DNA from: Candidatus Zixiibacteriota bacterium
GTDB lineage: Bacteria > Desulfobacterota > Binatia > UBA9968
Assembly: GCA_035574315.1 (NCBI GenBank)
Contig: DATLYW010000045.1
Coordinates: 1 to 64,000, forward strand
Direction of reading: 5' to 3'
DNA: 64,000 nt
Part shown: positions 54,367 through 62,470 of the stretch, in pieces
How the letters are laid out: every line of letters begins with the position of its first letter
Numbering within the stretch: the stretch's first letter is position 1
The notes under the pieces: generated by a model
What the model saw: the letters and a program-made list of their open reading frames with translations, nothing else
The model's database searches: none
Told to the model about the DNA's origin: nothing
Translations under genes and position numbers: made by a program

Positions 54367-57201
54367 CTAGCAAGCGAGCCTCCCGTCGACGGCGCAACGT
54401 TTCCCGGCGCGGCGGCCTTCCGCTCTTTTCATGTCGACCCGGGTGTCTCGGTCGCTGATCCCGGGCGAGCACGCAAAGGGATCGGGCCGGATATGCCCGT
54501 AACCGCCGGCCAGCTCGATGGGATTCATCGGAGAGGCCATGACGCTCTTGAAGTGGCGCCAGCCCTCGAACTGGTAGTTTTCCCATCCGTGATAGATGAC
54601 CATCTGGCCGGGACGCACCGCCGGGGAAACCGCCGCGCGAACGCGGAAGTCCGCGAGGTCGTTGTACACCTCCATCGGATCTCCGTCGCCCATGCCGCGT
54701 CTTGCGGCGTCCCGCGGATTGACGAACGCCACCGGCTCGCCCCGCTGCAACCGGAGAAGGATCGCATCGTCGATCCAGTCGCTGTGCATGCTCCAGCGGG
54801 TGTGCCCTCCCGTCAGCTGGAGCGGATAATCCCCGCCCGCCTTGGGACAGTCCTTGTGCGTCGGCAGGTGCTCGTCGAGCTCCAGGTACCAGTCATGATC
54901 GATGTAGAACTGGATCCGGCGCGTGAGCGTGGGGTAAGGCTCTTTCTTTTCCGTGTGCTTCGTCAGGGGCACGAGCGGCTCTCCCTGTCGAAGGTCACAG
55001 GCGTTCCCCATTGACCGCAGCGCCGTACCGAGAGCCGTGTAAGCCGCGATCCCCCGCTCCCTGAACTCTTCCCACGCCAGCTCCTCGCGGTTCGCGGAGT
55101 TCAGGAAGGCGTCGCGCGCCAACTGCTCCTCGTCCTCCTCGCCGTAAAGCCCGCACGTCACGCGTTCTCCCAATCCTTCGAAACACCTCTCCCTTCCCGC
55201 ACCGTCACGGTAAGCCGATATCCCTCGTTCTGCCGCCCGCTCCTCCAGCTTCCTGGCCAGCCGCACGAAGATTCTCCAGTCGCTCGCCGACTCGTAAAGC
55301 GGTTCGACCGCCTCGTCAGCAAGCTGCAGGAACGGGGACTGCGTGCAGCCGAAGAGCGACATGGAGACGCGCTCGTACCAGCCGCACGCCGGCAGAACGT
55401 AGTCCGAGTAAAGGGCCGTGGTGCTCATGCGCCAGTCCATGGTCACGATCAGCCGGAGCGACCCCAGCAGCTCCCGGAGCAACCGCCGTGTGGCCCGGGC
55501 GCGGCGGAAGACGTTGCCTCCAACCTGAAACAGCGCCCTGGGGCGCGCCGGCGGCCCCTTGGCGGCGGGCTGCCAGGCGTTCAGCAGAGCCTCGTCGAGG
55601 TAGCTCTGAAGCGGCCGGCAGGCCGGAGCTTGCCGCCCGTCCAGATCCAACAGGCCGCCGCGAAGGAAATGATCCAGCCCCGCGAGCGGAACCGCGCCGC
55701 AGGCCACGCTTTCCCTCGCATACTCGGAGAGGATCATCTCGGCCGTACAGCCGTCTTCTTTCCAGCCGGCGTAACGCGGATCCGCCCCGGCCGCGGAAAC
55801 CAGGATCTGCTCTCCGCCGCGCTCCAGCGCTCCCACCGAGGTTTCGGGGGCGAGAATCGGAAGAGCGCTGAAGCTTGCGCCTCTGCGTCCCATGTGACCG
55901 CAGAGCGCAAAGACCAGAAGGATGGCGCGCTCGATGAGATCGCCGTGGTGGAACTTTCCCCAGTTCGTGGTGGCCACGTTCACGACCCCTCCGGCCGACG
56001 CGATGTCTCTCGCCAGCGCCCGGATCAGCGGCGCGGCGACGCCGGTAACGGCGGACGCCTTCTCGGGGGAAAAACGCGCGTCGAGCCTTTCCCGCAGCAG
56101 CGCGAAAACGGGCCGGACCCGGATCCGGCCGCAAAGCGCTCGAAGCTCGCATTCGCCGTCCAGCGCCGGCACCAGGCCGCCGAGCGCGAGGCTCTTGCGC
56201 GGCGCCTGGACGATCTCGCCCGTGCCGAGATCGCGGACGTAAAACGCGTCCTCGCGCCCGCCGACCTTCAAGTCCTTCTCCCGCAGGAGCCTGCCGTTAT
56301 CCATGCGCACCAGAAACGGCAGATCGGTCTGCTCGCGTACGAACTCCTCCCGGTAGAGCTTCTCTCCGATGATGACCTGCGCCAGGCCGAGAGCGAGGGC
56401 CGCATCCGTGCCGATGTTCACGGGCACCCAGAGGTCCCCGTGTCGCGCCGAGGCGTTGTAGTCGGGCGAGATGACCACCACGCGGGTGCCGTTGTAGCGC
56501 GCCTCGGCGATGTAGTGGAAGTTGGCGACGTTGGTGCAGGCGGGGTTCCCGCCCCAGATCAGGATCAGGTCGGCGTAAAACCAGTGATCGGCCGAGTCGC
56601 CAAGAACGACTTTCCCCAGCGTAACGGCGACTCCCTGATGGTCGTCGCCGATCTCCGTGTTCACGCTCGGAAGCGGCGCGCCCAGCGCCTCGAAGAAAGC
56701 GCCGGCCCCGGCGCCCTGGGTCTCCTGCCCGTGAACTCGCGTTCCGCCCCCGTGCATGATCGCCTGCGGGCCCTCGGAGACCAGAATGTCGATCAAGGTA
56801 TCGGCGATCTCCGTCAGCGCCTGATCCCAGCTCAGGCGCTGCCACCGCCCTGCGCCGCGCTCGCCGGCGCGCTTCAAGGGATATTTGACACGGGTCGGGT
56901 CGGCCATCCTCTGCGCGTAGCATGCTCCTTGCGCGCAGCCGCGGGGATTGGGATCCGGAACGCGCGAGTCGTTCGGCGGCGGATAGTTCCCGACCTGCTC
57001 CTCCCGCAGCACAATGCCGTCCTTGACGTAGAGATTGAAATTGCACGATCGCTGGTACCCGCAGTTGGTCGCATGCGAGCCCTTGACGACCCGATCCCAC
57101 CCGCCGGCGCTCTTGCCCAGCGCGCGCAAGCTGTAGCCGCCGTCGCCGCAGCGAGACGGGAACTGTCGGAGACCTTCCAGATCGAGTCGCAGAATGCTCA
57201 T
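54367..57201 (-). CDS. Type II DMSO-reductase-family molybdenum enzyme (EbdA/SerA-like), copy 2
   Basis: The 944-aa protein has a first-cluster motif His43, Cys47, Cys53, Cys89 (SHATNCGYQRSC, NPRGC). His as first ligand marks type II enzymes, but the Cys-Cys gap is five residues instead of three. TEIGDDHQGVAVTLG holds the candidate Mo ligand Asp186, as in selenate/chlorate reductase, DMS dehydrogenase and ethylbenzene dehydrogenase. No twin-arginine leader is seen, so it may be cytoplasmic. No gamma heme subunit is adjacent. A hydroxylating dehydrogenase or a reductase are both possible. A paralogue runs off the window at 62471. Confidence 0.8.
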   Translation of the reverse strand: MSILRLDLEGLRQFPSRCGDGGYSLRALGKSAGGWDRVVKGSHATNCGYQRSCNFNLYVKDGIVLREEQVGNYPPPNDSRVPDPNPRGCAQGACYAQRMADPTRVKYPLKRAGERGAGRWQRLSWDQALTEIADTLIDILVSEGPQAIMHGGGTRVHGQETQGAGAGAFFEALGAPLPSVNTEIGDDHQGVAVTLGKVVLGDSADHWFYADLILIWGGNPACTNVANFHYIAEARYNGTRVVVISPDYNASARHGDLWVPVNIGTDAALALGLAQVIIGEKLYREEFVREQTDLPFLVRMDNGRLLREKDLKVGGREDAFYVRDLGTGEIVQAPRKSLALGGLVPALDGECELRALCGRIRVRPVFALLRERLDARFSPEKASAVTGVAAPLIRALARDIASAGGVVNVATTNWGKFHHGDLIERAILLVFALCGHMGRRGASFSALPILAPETSVGALERGGEQILVSAAGADPRYAGWKEDGCTAEMILSEYARESVACGAVPLAGLDHFLRGGLLDLDGRQAPACRPLQSYLDEALLNAWQPAAKGPPARPRALFQVGGNVFRRARATRRLLRELLGSLRLIVTMDWRMSTTALYSDYVLPACGWYERVSMSLFGCTQSPFLQLADEAVEPLYESASDWRIFVRLARKLEERAAERGISAYRDGAGRERCFEGLGERVTCGLYGEEDEEQLARDAFLNSANREELAWEEFRERGIAAYTALGTALRSMGNACDLRQGEPLVPLTKHTEKKEPYPTLTRRIQFYIDHDWYLELDEHLPTHKDCPKAGGDYPLQLTGGHTRWSMHSDWIDDAILLRLQRGEPVAFVNPRDAARRGMGDGDPMEVYNDLADFRVRAAVSPAVRPGQMVIYHGWENYQFEGWRHFKSVMASPMNPIELAGGYGHIRPDPFACSPGISDRDTRVDMKRAEGRRAGKRCAVDGRLAC

Positions 57202-57276
57202 TCGCCCGCCGCTCGACTCTCGATTCCGTCCGGACGGGAGCTTGACCGACGCTTCGGCGGACCGGCCGGCCCACGT

Positions 57277-58317
57277 CTACTTGCCAATGAACTCCCTCGC
57301 GTCCTTGCGCCCGTCTTTTCCCCACAGCCGGTCGAAAAACCCGCTGGCTTCCATCTCGTCCAGATAGCGGCGATCGAACAGCTCCTCCGGCTTGACGTTC
57401 TTCGCCCGCGCATCGATCTGCGAGATCTCGTCGAGAGTCGCCTGGAGCGCTTCGACCCTGATCTCCATTCTCGGTTCGAGGGCCCGGATCTCGGCGTTGT
57501 AAGCGGCGTCGAGAATTTTTCTGTCGTCGACCCGCAGCTGTCTCGCCAGCACCCGATAGGTGAATTCCCGGTCGGTATGGAGGATCTTGGCCGCTTCCGC
57601 CATCGCGCGCATGAACGCGCCGACGGCCTGCGGCCGCCGGTTGATGATCGACCGGCGGGTTCCGAAGGTCGTCGCCGCGTAGGGAATGCGAAGCTCCGGC
57701 CCGTAGACTACATAGTGGAAACCCTGCGCGATCGCTTTCGCGTCTCCTGGCGCCGTCATGGTCGCCGCGTGGATGGCCCCTTTGATCAGGGCCGCGAGGG
57801 TCTCGAATTCTCCGCCGGTCTGGATGAACGTGATGTCGCGGTCGGGGTTCAGACCGGCGCGCCTGAGCGCCTGGATGGTAAAATAGTGCGTGTTGCTGCC
57901 GATCCGGGTAACGCCGATCTTCTTCCCCTTGAGATCGGTCGGCTTCTTGATCGCTCCGCCTGCCAGGATGCTCTGCGTCATGATGTTCTTGACGTTGCCG
58001 ATGAAAACCAGATCGGTGGCGCCTTGCACGTAAGCCCGCACGTTGCCGACGCCGCCGGTGAGGCACACTTCGGCGTCGCCTCCCAGCATGGCCGCGGTCA
58101 CCATTCCGGAAGAGGCGATGTAGACGAGGCGAAAGTCGAGATTGTGCTTCTGGAACAGCCCGGCTTCCTGCGCGATCCAGGGCATCGACTGAGACATCAC
58201 CCGGGCGGAGTAGATGCCGACCAGCCGCTCGGCGGCCGGAAGACCGCCGGAGGGAGCGCCCGAAAACAACAGGACGAGCACTCCGAGCCGCCCGATGACC
58301 CTTTTCGCGTGTCGCAT
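57277..58317 (-). CDS. NMT1/SsuA-like periplasmic binding protein
   Basis: The 346-aa protein has a signal peptide (hydrophobic core about 10-22) and the NMT1-like fold: YSARVMSQSMPWIAQEAGLF, GGDAEVCLTGGVGNVRAYVQGATD and LKGKKIGVTRIGSNTHYFTIQALRRAG. ATG 58317 is 2 nt after the stop of the AthL-like gene, so it is translationally coupled to a molybdenum enzyme gene. No permease or ATPase is adjacent. It could deliver the pathway substrate to a transporter encoded elsewhere, or act as a substrate sensor. It is distinct from the relative at 36596. Confidence 0.85.
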   Translation of the reverse strand: MRHAKRVIGRLGVLVLLFSGAPSGGLPAAERLVGIYSARVMSQSMPWIAQEAGLFQKHNLDFRLVYIASSGMVTAAMLGGDAEVCLTGGVGNVRAYVQGATDLVFIGNVKNIMTQSILAGGAIKKPTDLKGKKIGVTRIGSNTHYFTIQALRRAGLNPDRDITFIQTGGEFETLAALIKGAIHAATMTAPGDAKAIAQGFHYVVYGPELRIPYAATTFGTRRSIINRRPQAVGAFMRAMAEAAKILHTDREFTYRVLARQLRVDDRKILDAAYNAEIRALEPRMEIRVEALQATLDEISQIDARAKNVKPEELFDRRYLDEMEASGFFDRLWGKDGRKDAREFIGK

Positions 58318-58319
58318 CG

Positions 58320-60917
58320 TCAAAACCCCCCTTCCGGGCGCCGGGAGCCCTCGCAGCGCTCGACCTCGACCAGGTTGGTGACCGCCGGCGCCGTAACCGG
58401 ACTTTCGGGATCCGTGAGGAAAACGTTCGGCGTGCAGCCGCGGTCGACCCCGTTTTCGTCCGGCTCGTACCACCCCCCGTGATGGATGACGGCCAGGCCC
58501 GGCAGGAGGCGGGCGGTGACGTAGGCAGGGATCACCGCGACCCCTTTGTCGTTGAAGACCCGCACCGTGTCCCCGTCCTTGATTCCCCGCTTCCGCGCGT
58601 CCGCCGCGCTCAGCCAGATTGCGTGGCGGTAGCAGTCGCCTCTGAGCCACGGCACGTTCCAAAACGTGCTGTGGATCCGGTAGCGGGGATAGGACGTGAG
58701 GAGCATCAGCGGAAAACGCTTCACGTCCCGGTGATCCATCCCCCGGTACGGCGGCTGGTAGGTTGCGAAAGGCGCCAGATCGCGCCAGTCGTTGGGCAGG
58801 TTGTCGATCAGCCGGCCGTGGGCGTCGAAATGGAGCCTGCCCCGCTGCGCTTCGTCGGCGACGATGTCGCTGTAGAGCTCGATCTTGCCGCTGCGAGTCT
58901 TGAGCGGCTTTCCACCCTCGATGAATTCCTTGTAGCCGTGCCACGGCTCGTCGAAGAACTCGTCGACGTTGATGAGGCAGTCGCGCGTGAATTTCTTCCA
59001 CGTCGGCGCCTTCACCCCTTCCTTCTCCAGCCTTTCCCTGAGGTCGCGGTATTCGTCCTCCAGGTACTCTTCCCAGCACGCTTCCCAGCGCTCGCCGCTG
59101 TAGTACTGGTTGTACCGCTCGCCGATTCCCAACCGCCGCGCCAGCTCCGAGTACACCCACTCGTCGTTTCTCGCTTCGCCGGGCGGCGGCACCACGCCGG
59201 GAAGAAACGTGTAGTTGGCGAAGCCGCCGTAGCCGCCGCTGTTGATGTATCGGGTCTCCAGCGTCGTGTCGGCGAGGGGAAGGAGCACGTCCGCGTAGCG
59301 CGCCATCGGCCCCATCTGCGTTCCCGCCCAGACGACGAACTCCATCCGCTCGAGCGCTTTCAGCTGGTCGTTGGTGGAGTCGGCGTTGTTGTTGAGCGTG
59401 TTGGTCCCGGCCCCGTAGTAGGTGCCCCACATGAGCATCTTCGGGTTGGGCAGCGCCTCCTCGTTCCCGACGGTCCCGTTCTCCTCCACCGGGCTGGCGA
59501 CTCCTTGCCCGCCGCCGGTGCCTCCGGCCCATACCCGGGTCACCGGCCGTCCCGGCAACGCGCCGGCGCGCCAGCCGATGATCCGCTTGTATTCCTCGAC
59601 GCTCATCTCTCCGGCGCGGACCTTGTCCAGCAGGAGCACCATCTGCGCCCATTTGTGGCTGCGGTACATCTTCGGCACCATGCGCTTCGGGATCTCGCCG
59701 TACGGGAGCATCACGGGGGGCTTGTGGCGAAAGCGCAGGTGAAGCGGCACCGAGCCTCCGGGAACGCCCCAGTATCCCATGATCGCCTGCAGGCTCGCCG
59801 CTCCGCGTGCGGTGTTCTCGCCCCGGCTTTTCCGATCGATGCCGTAGCCCTTCCACAACCACGTCGGCTTTTTCCGCGCGTAGAGCCGGGCGAAGCCGCG
59901 AATGGTTTCCGCCGGAACGGCGCAGATCTTCTCCGCCCATTCCGGGGTTTTGTCGACGCCGTCGGTCTCGCCGAGGACGTGGCCCCGCCATTTCTCGAAC
60001 CCGGCGACGTCCACGTACTTCTCGACGAACTCCCGGTTGTAGAGTTTTTCCTTGATCAGAACGTTGGCGACCGCCAGCATCATCGCAGCGTCGGTGCCGG
60101 GCTTGATCGGGATCCACTGATCGGCCAGGACCTCGGCCGCCACCGTGTAGCGCGGATCGATGCAGATCACCGGCGTGCCCCGCTCCCTGGCCATGCGAAT
60201 GTAGTAGGCAAGCTGGTGGCCGGGACCGAAATGCGTGATCGTCGGCTCGAAGCCCCAGAGGACGATCATCTTGGTGTGGATCAGGAAATCCGCCATGTCG
60301 TTGGAGCCTTCGCCGTAGGACCAGCCCGGCACCCCGGCCATGAGATGCATCGCCAGCCGCCCGGGATCCATCGAGCACCAGCCCCAGCCCTCCATGCCCG
60401 CGCCCCAGAGACCGAACAACCGCTCCAGGCGCGCGTTGGGCGCGTACGGCGTCACGATCGAGTACGGACCGTAGCGCTCCACGATCTCCTTCATCTTTCC
60501 GGCAACTGTGTCCAGCGCCTCGTCCCACGAGATCCGTTCGAATCTTCCTTCGCCTCGCCGGGCCCCGCTCGCCCGCTTCATCGGGTAGAGCAGGCGGTCC
60601 GGCGACGACGCCAGCTTGTGAAAGACCCAGCCGACGGGGCAGCCGCGCAGCTGCAGCCGGTTCTTGATCAAGTCCAGATCCGAAACCACCGCGTCCTCGC
60701 GCCCCACGCCCCGGTTGTAGTGGTCGTCGGGCTCGATGGCCGTGACCGCACCGTTTTTCCGGCGCACGCGAAGGACGCACTGGCTGCCGCCGCAGTTGAT
60801 CCGGCAGCCGGTGTAGACGACCTCCTCCCCCGCGTGAAGCCGCTTCAACCGGCGCACCACCGCCGCCCGCCGATTCTTCCGGGTCCGGGTGCTTATTCGC
60901 GCGCTCGTCGATGTCAC
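58320..60917 (-). CDS. AthL-like (transhydroxylase-type) molybdenum enzyme with N-terminal cluster, copy 2
   Basis: Start GTG 60917 is preferred because GGAGGA sits six bases upstream; TTG 60923 is the alternative. The 865-aa protein parallels the 50447 gene throughout. It has the cluster motif GCRINCGGSQC with LRGCP, HVLGETDGVDKTPEWAEK, and a C-terminal NDKGVAVIPAYVTARLLPG. It has an extra loop of about 25 Gly/Val/Glu-rich residues (RVWAGGTGGGQGVASP region) absent from copy 1. The short N-terminal extension is Arg-rich without a twin-arginine consensus. Its Fe-S partner may be the protein encoded at 53061. The substrate may differ from copy 1. Confidence 0.8.
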   Translation of the reverse strand: MTSTSARISTRTRKNRRAAVVRRLKRLHAGEEVVYTGCRINCGGSQCVLRVRRKNGAVTAIEPDDHYNRGVGREDAVVSDLDLIKNRLQLRGCPVGWVFHKLASSPDRLLYPMKRASGARRGEGRFERISWDEALDTVAGKMKEIVERYGPYSIVTPYAPNARLERLFGLWGAGMEGWGWCSMDPGRLAMHLMAGVPGWSYGEGSNDMADFLIHTKMIVLWGFEPTITHFGPGHQLAYYIRMARERGTPVICIDPRYTVAAEVLADQWIPIKPGTDAAMMLAVANVLIKEKLYNREFVEKYVDVAGFEKWRGHVLGETDGVDKTPEWAEKICAVPAETIRGFARLYARKKPTWLWKGYGIDRKSRGENTARGAASLQAIMGYWGVPGGSVPLHLRFRHKPPVMLPYGEIPKRMVPKMYRSHKWAQMVLLLDKVRAGEMSVEEYKRIIGWRAGALPGRPVTRVWAGGTGGGQGVASPVEENGTVGNEEALPNPKMLMWGTYYGAGTNTLNNNADSTNDQLKALERMEFVVWAGTQMGPMARYADVLLPLADTTLETRYINSGGYGGFANYTFLPGVVPPPGEARNDEWVYSELARRLGIGERYNQYYSGERWEACWEEYLEDEYRDLRERLEKEGVKAPTWKKFTRDCLINVDEFFDEPWHGYKEFIEGGKPLKTRSGKIELYSDIVADEAQRGRLHFDAHGRLIDNLPNDWRDLAPFATYQPPYRGMDHRDVKRFPLMLLTSYPRYRIHSTFWNVPWLRGDCYRHAIWLSAADARKRGIKDGDTVRVFNDKGVAVIPAYVTARLLPGLAVIHHGGWYEPDENGVDRGCTPNVFLTDPESPVTAPAVTNLVEVERCEGSRRPEGGF

Positions 60918-61055
60918 TGGCAATCCTCCGGGACAGACTCACCCTTCCCCGCCCGGACCGGCGGTTTGCTTTCTCGTCGGAACCCTCTCGCCCCGCGCGA
61001 ACGATCCCGCTCCGGCGTTCAGCCGGCCGCGCGCGCCGGATCGCCGCCGGCGCGC

Positions 61056-61265
61056 TTAAGTGCGCCAGGTCTCCGAAGCCCTGGCCTTGTCGTAACCCGG
61101 CCCTCTTCCCTCGGCGACTTCGGGCGCGTACTTGTCGGGATCGCGCCGGAAGGCCGTGCGACACTGCGCCGTGCAGAAGTAAAAGATCTTGCCCCAGTAG
61201 TTGACCTTACCGCCGGGCGGCGCCTTCTCGTCGACCTCCATCTTGCACACGGGATCCGTCGCCAT
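61056..61265 (-). CDS. YHS-domain mini-protein, copy 2
   Basis: The 69-aa protein begins MATDPVCKMEVDEKAPPGGK and continues IFYFCTAQCRTAFRRDPDKY, the same YHS domain and charged tail as at 54010. ATG 61265 has GGAGGG upstream. About half of the residues match copy 1. Its place, just upstream of the second AthL-like enzyme, repeats the arrangement of the first module. Confidence 0.85.
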   Translation of the reverse strand: MATDPVCKMEVDEKAPPGGKVNYWGKIFYFCTAQCRTAFRRDPDKYAPEVAEGRGPGYDKARASETWRT

Positions 61266-61361
61266 AACTCGACCCTCCAACTCCAGCGATCTGGCGATGA
61301 CCATGCCATCGGACCGGCAGCAAGCCGGCGTTCCCCGCCGCAACGTCTCGCTCTCCGTTTC

Positions 61362-62441
61362 TCACGCTCCCCCGGCCGGCGGCGCCTTGAAGCTTCCGGA
61401 AGTGAACCGGAGCAGGAGGCGGTCGATGTTCTCGCCGTATCCCCGCCGATCGCCTTCCGAGACCATCGCACGCTCCAGCCATTCCTCGCAGTGGGTGCAG
61501 CCGTCGCAACCGAGGCGGCAATCCTTGTTCTTGAAAAACTCGAGGAAACCCTCCAGCCGCCGGTTGTCCAGCCCGACCGGAAACTCGCCGAACGGGTCGA
61601 CGCCGTCGAAGCCGAGGATCAGATCGTTGAGCTTCCCGCGATAGCTCCTGGCGGCGTAAGCGGCCGCCGCCTGCAGGATCCATTCGCGGCCCTTTTCGCG
61701 CCCCGCCAGCTTGAAGCGCGCAAACCCCATCGCTTCGTACTTCGAGAGATCCTCCGGGCGGATCCAGGGCGCTTTGACCATCTCCACCGGCCGCATCGAT
61801 TTCACCTGGATGCACTTCGCCAGCGAGTAGTCGAGATAACAGCCCCGGTCGAGACACTCCGCGGAGTGGCTCACGAAGTTCGCGTGGTAGTCGCGCAGCG
61901 GGCAATGGACGAGGCAGCCCAGGTTGACGATGGGCACGAGATCGCACCTCAGCTTCCGCCTCAACGTTCGCAGGAGGCGGAAGTCGCGGTTGAGGTACTC
62001 CGCGAGATAGATCGAATCGACGCCGAGGTCCTCATAGAACAACGCCTTGTCCACGCTGTCGACGTTGACGATGCTCGACAGGCTGACGCGGAGCTCCGGA
62101 TAGCGGCGCTTCACCATCTCGATGACGTAGGGGTTGGTCGCCACGACGCCTTCGGCGCCGCAATCGGCGAGCCATCCCAGCCGCTGCGCCAGCCACTTCT
62201 GCCCTTCCGCGGTGAACTCCCGGTTGGCCCCGCACGAGCTGTTGAGCGTGTAATAGAAGCCGATGCCCCGGGCGCGCGCCTGCGCGATGTGCTCCTCGAC
62301 CCCGACAAGATCGGCGGCGGGAAGCCACTTTTTCGCCCTCGCGCCGTGCTCTTCGGGCAGCGAGCCGTAGATCGCGCTCACCGGAATGCCGGCGAGACCG
62401 TCGAGAAGCTCCGTCTCGAACGTGGTGGGAACGACCAGCAT
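61362..62441 (-). CDS. U32-family (UbiU-like) Fe-S protein
   Basis: The 359-aa protein belongs to the peptidase-U32 family. It has YYTLNSSCGANREF and TNPYVIEMVKRRYPELRVSLSSI, and the cluster-type cysteines Cys176, Cys180 (NLGCLVHCPL), Cys201 and Cys210 (CYLDYSLAKC). The C-terminus adds four more (Cys308, 312, 315, 318), which suggests a second cluster. Several U32 proteins are O2-independent hydroxylation factors (UbiU/UbiV in quinone synthesis, RlhA and TrhP in RNA modification). In this island a hydroxylation role on the pathway substrate is plausible. ATG 62441 is 30 nt after the type II enzyme gene. No UbiV partner is seen. Confidence 0.8.
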   Translation of the reverse strand: MLVVPTTFETELLDGLAGIPVSAIYGSLPEEHGARAKKWLPAADLVGVEEHIAQARARGIGFYYTLNSSCGANREFTAEGQKWLAQRLGWLADCGAEGVVATNPYVIEMVKRRYPELRVSLSSIVNVDSVDKALFYEDLGVDSIYLAEYLNRDFRLLRTLRRKLRCDLVPIVNLGCLVHCPLRDYHANFVSHSAECLDRGCYLDYSLAKCIQVKSMRPVEMVKAPWIRPEDLSKYEAMGFARFKLAGREKGREWILQAAAAYAARSYRGKLNDLILGFDGVDPFGEFPVGLDNRRLEGFLEFFKNKDCRLGCDGCTHCEEWLERAMVSEGDRRGYGENIDRLLLRFTSGSFKAPPAGGA

Positions 62442-62470
62442 GGCGGCTTCGCGGGAGCGAGCCCCCGCCC

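Noticed and set aside
61362-62441. Annotating the U32 protein as a protease
   Set aside because: The family name is historical; the Cys-cluster pattern fits Fe-S hydroxylation or RNA-modification members, and no protease motif is visible.
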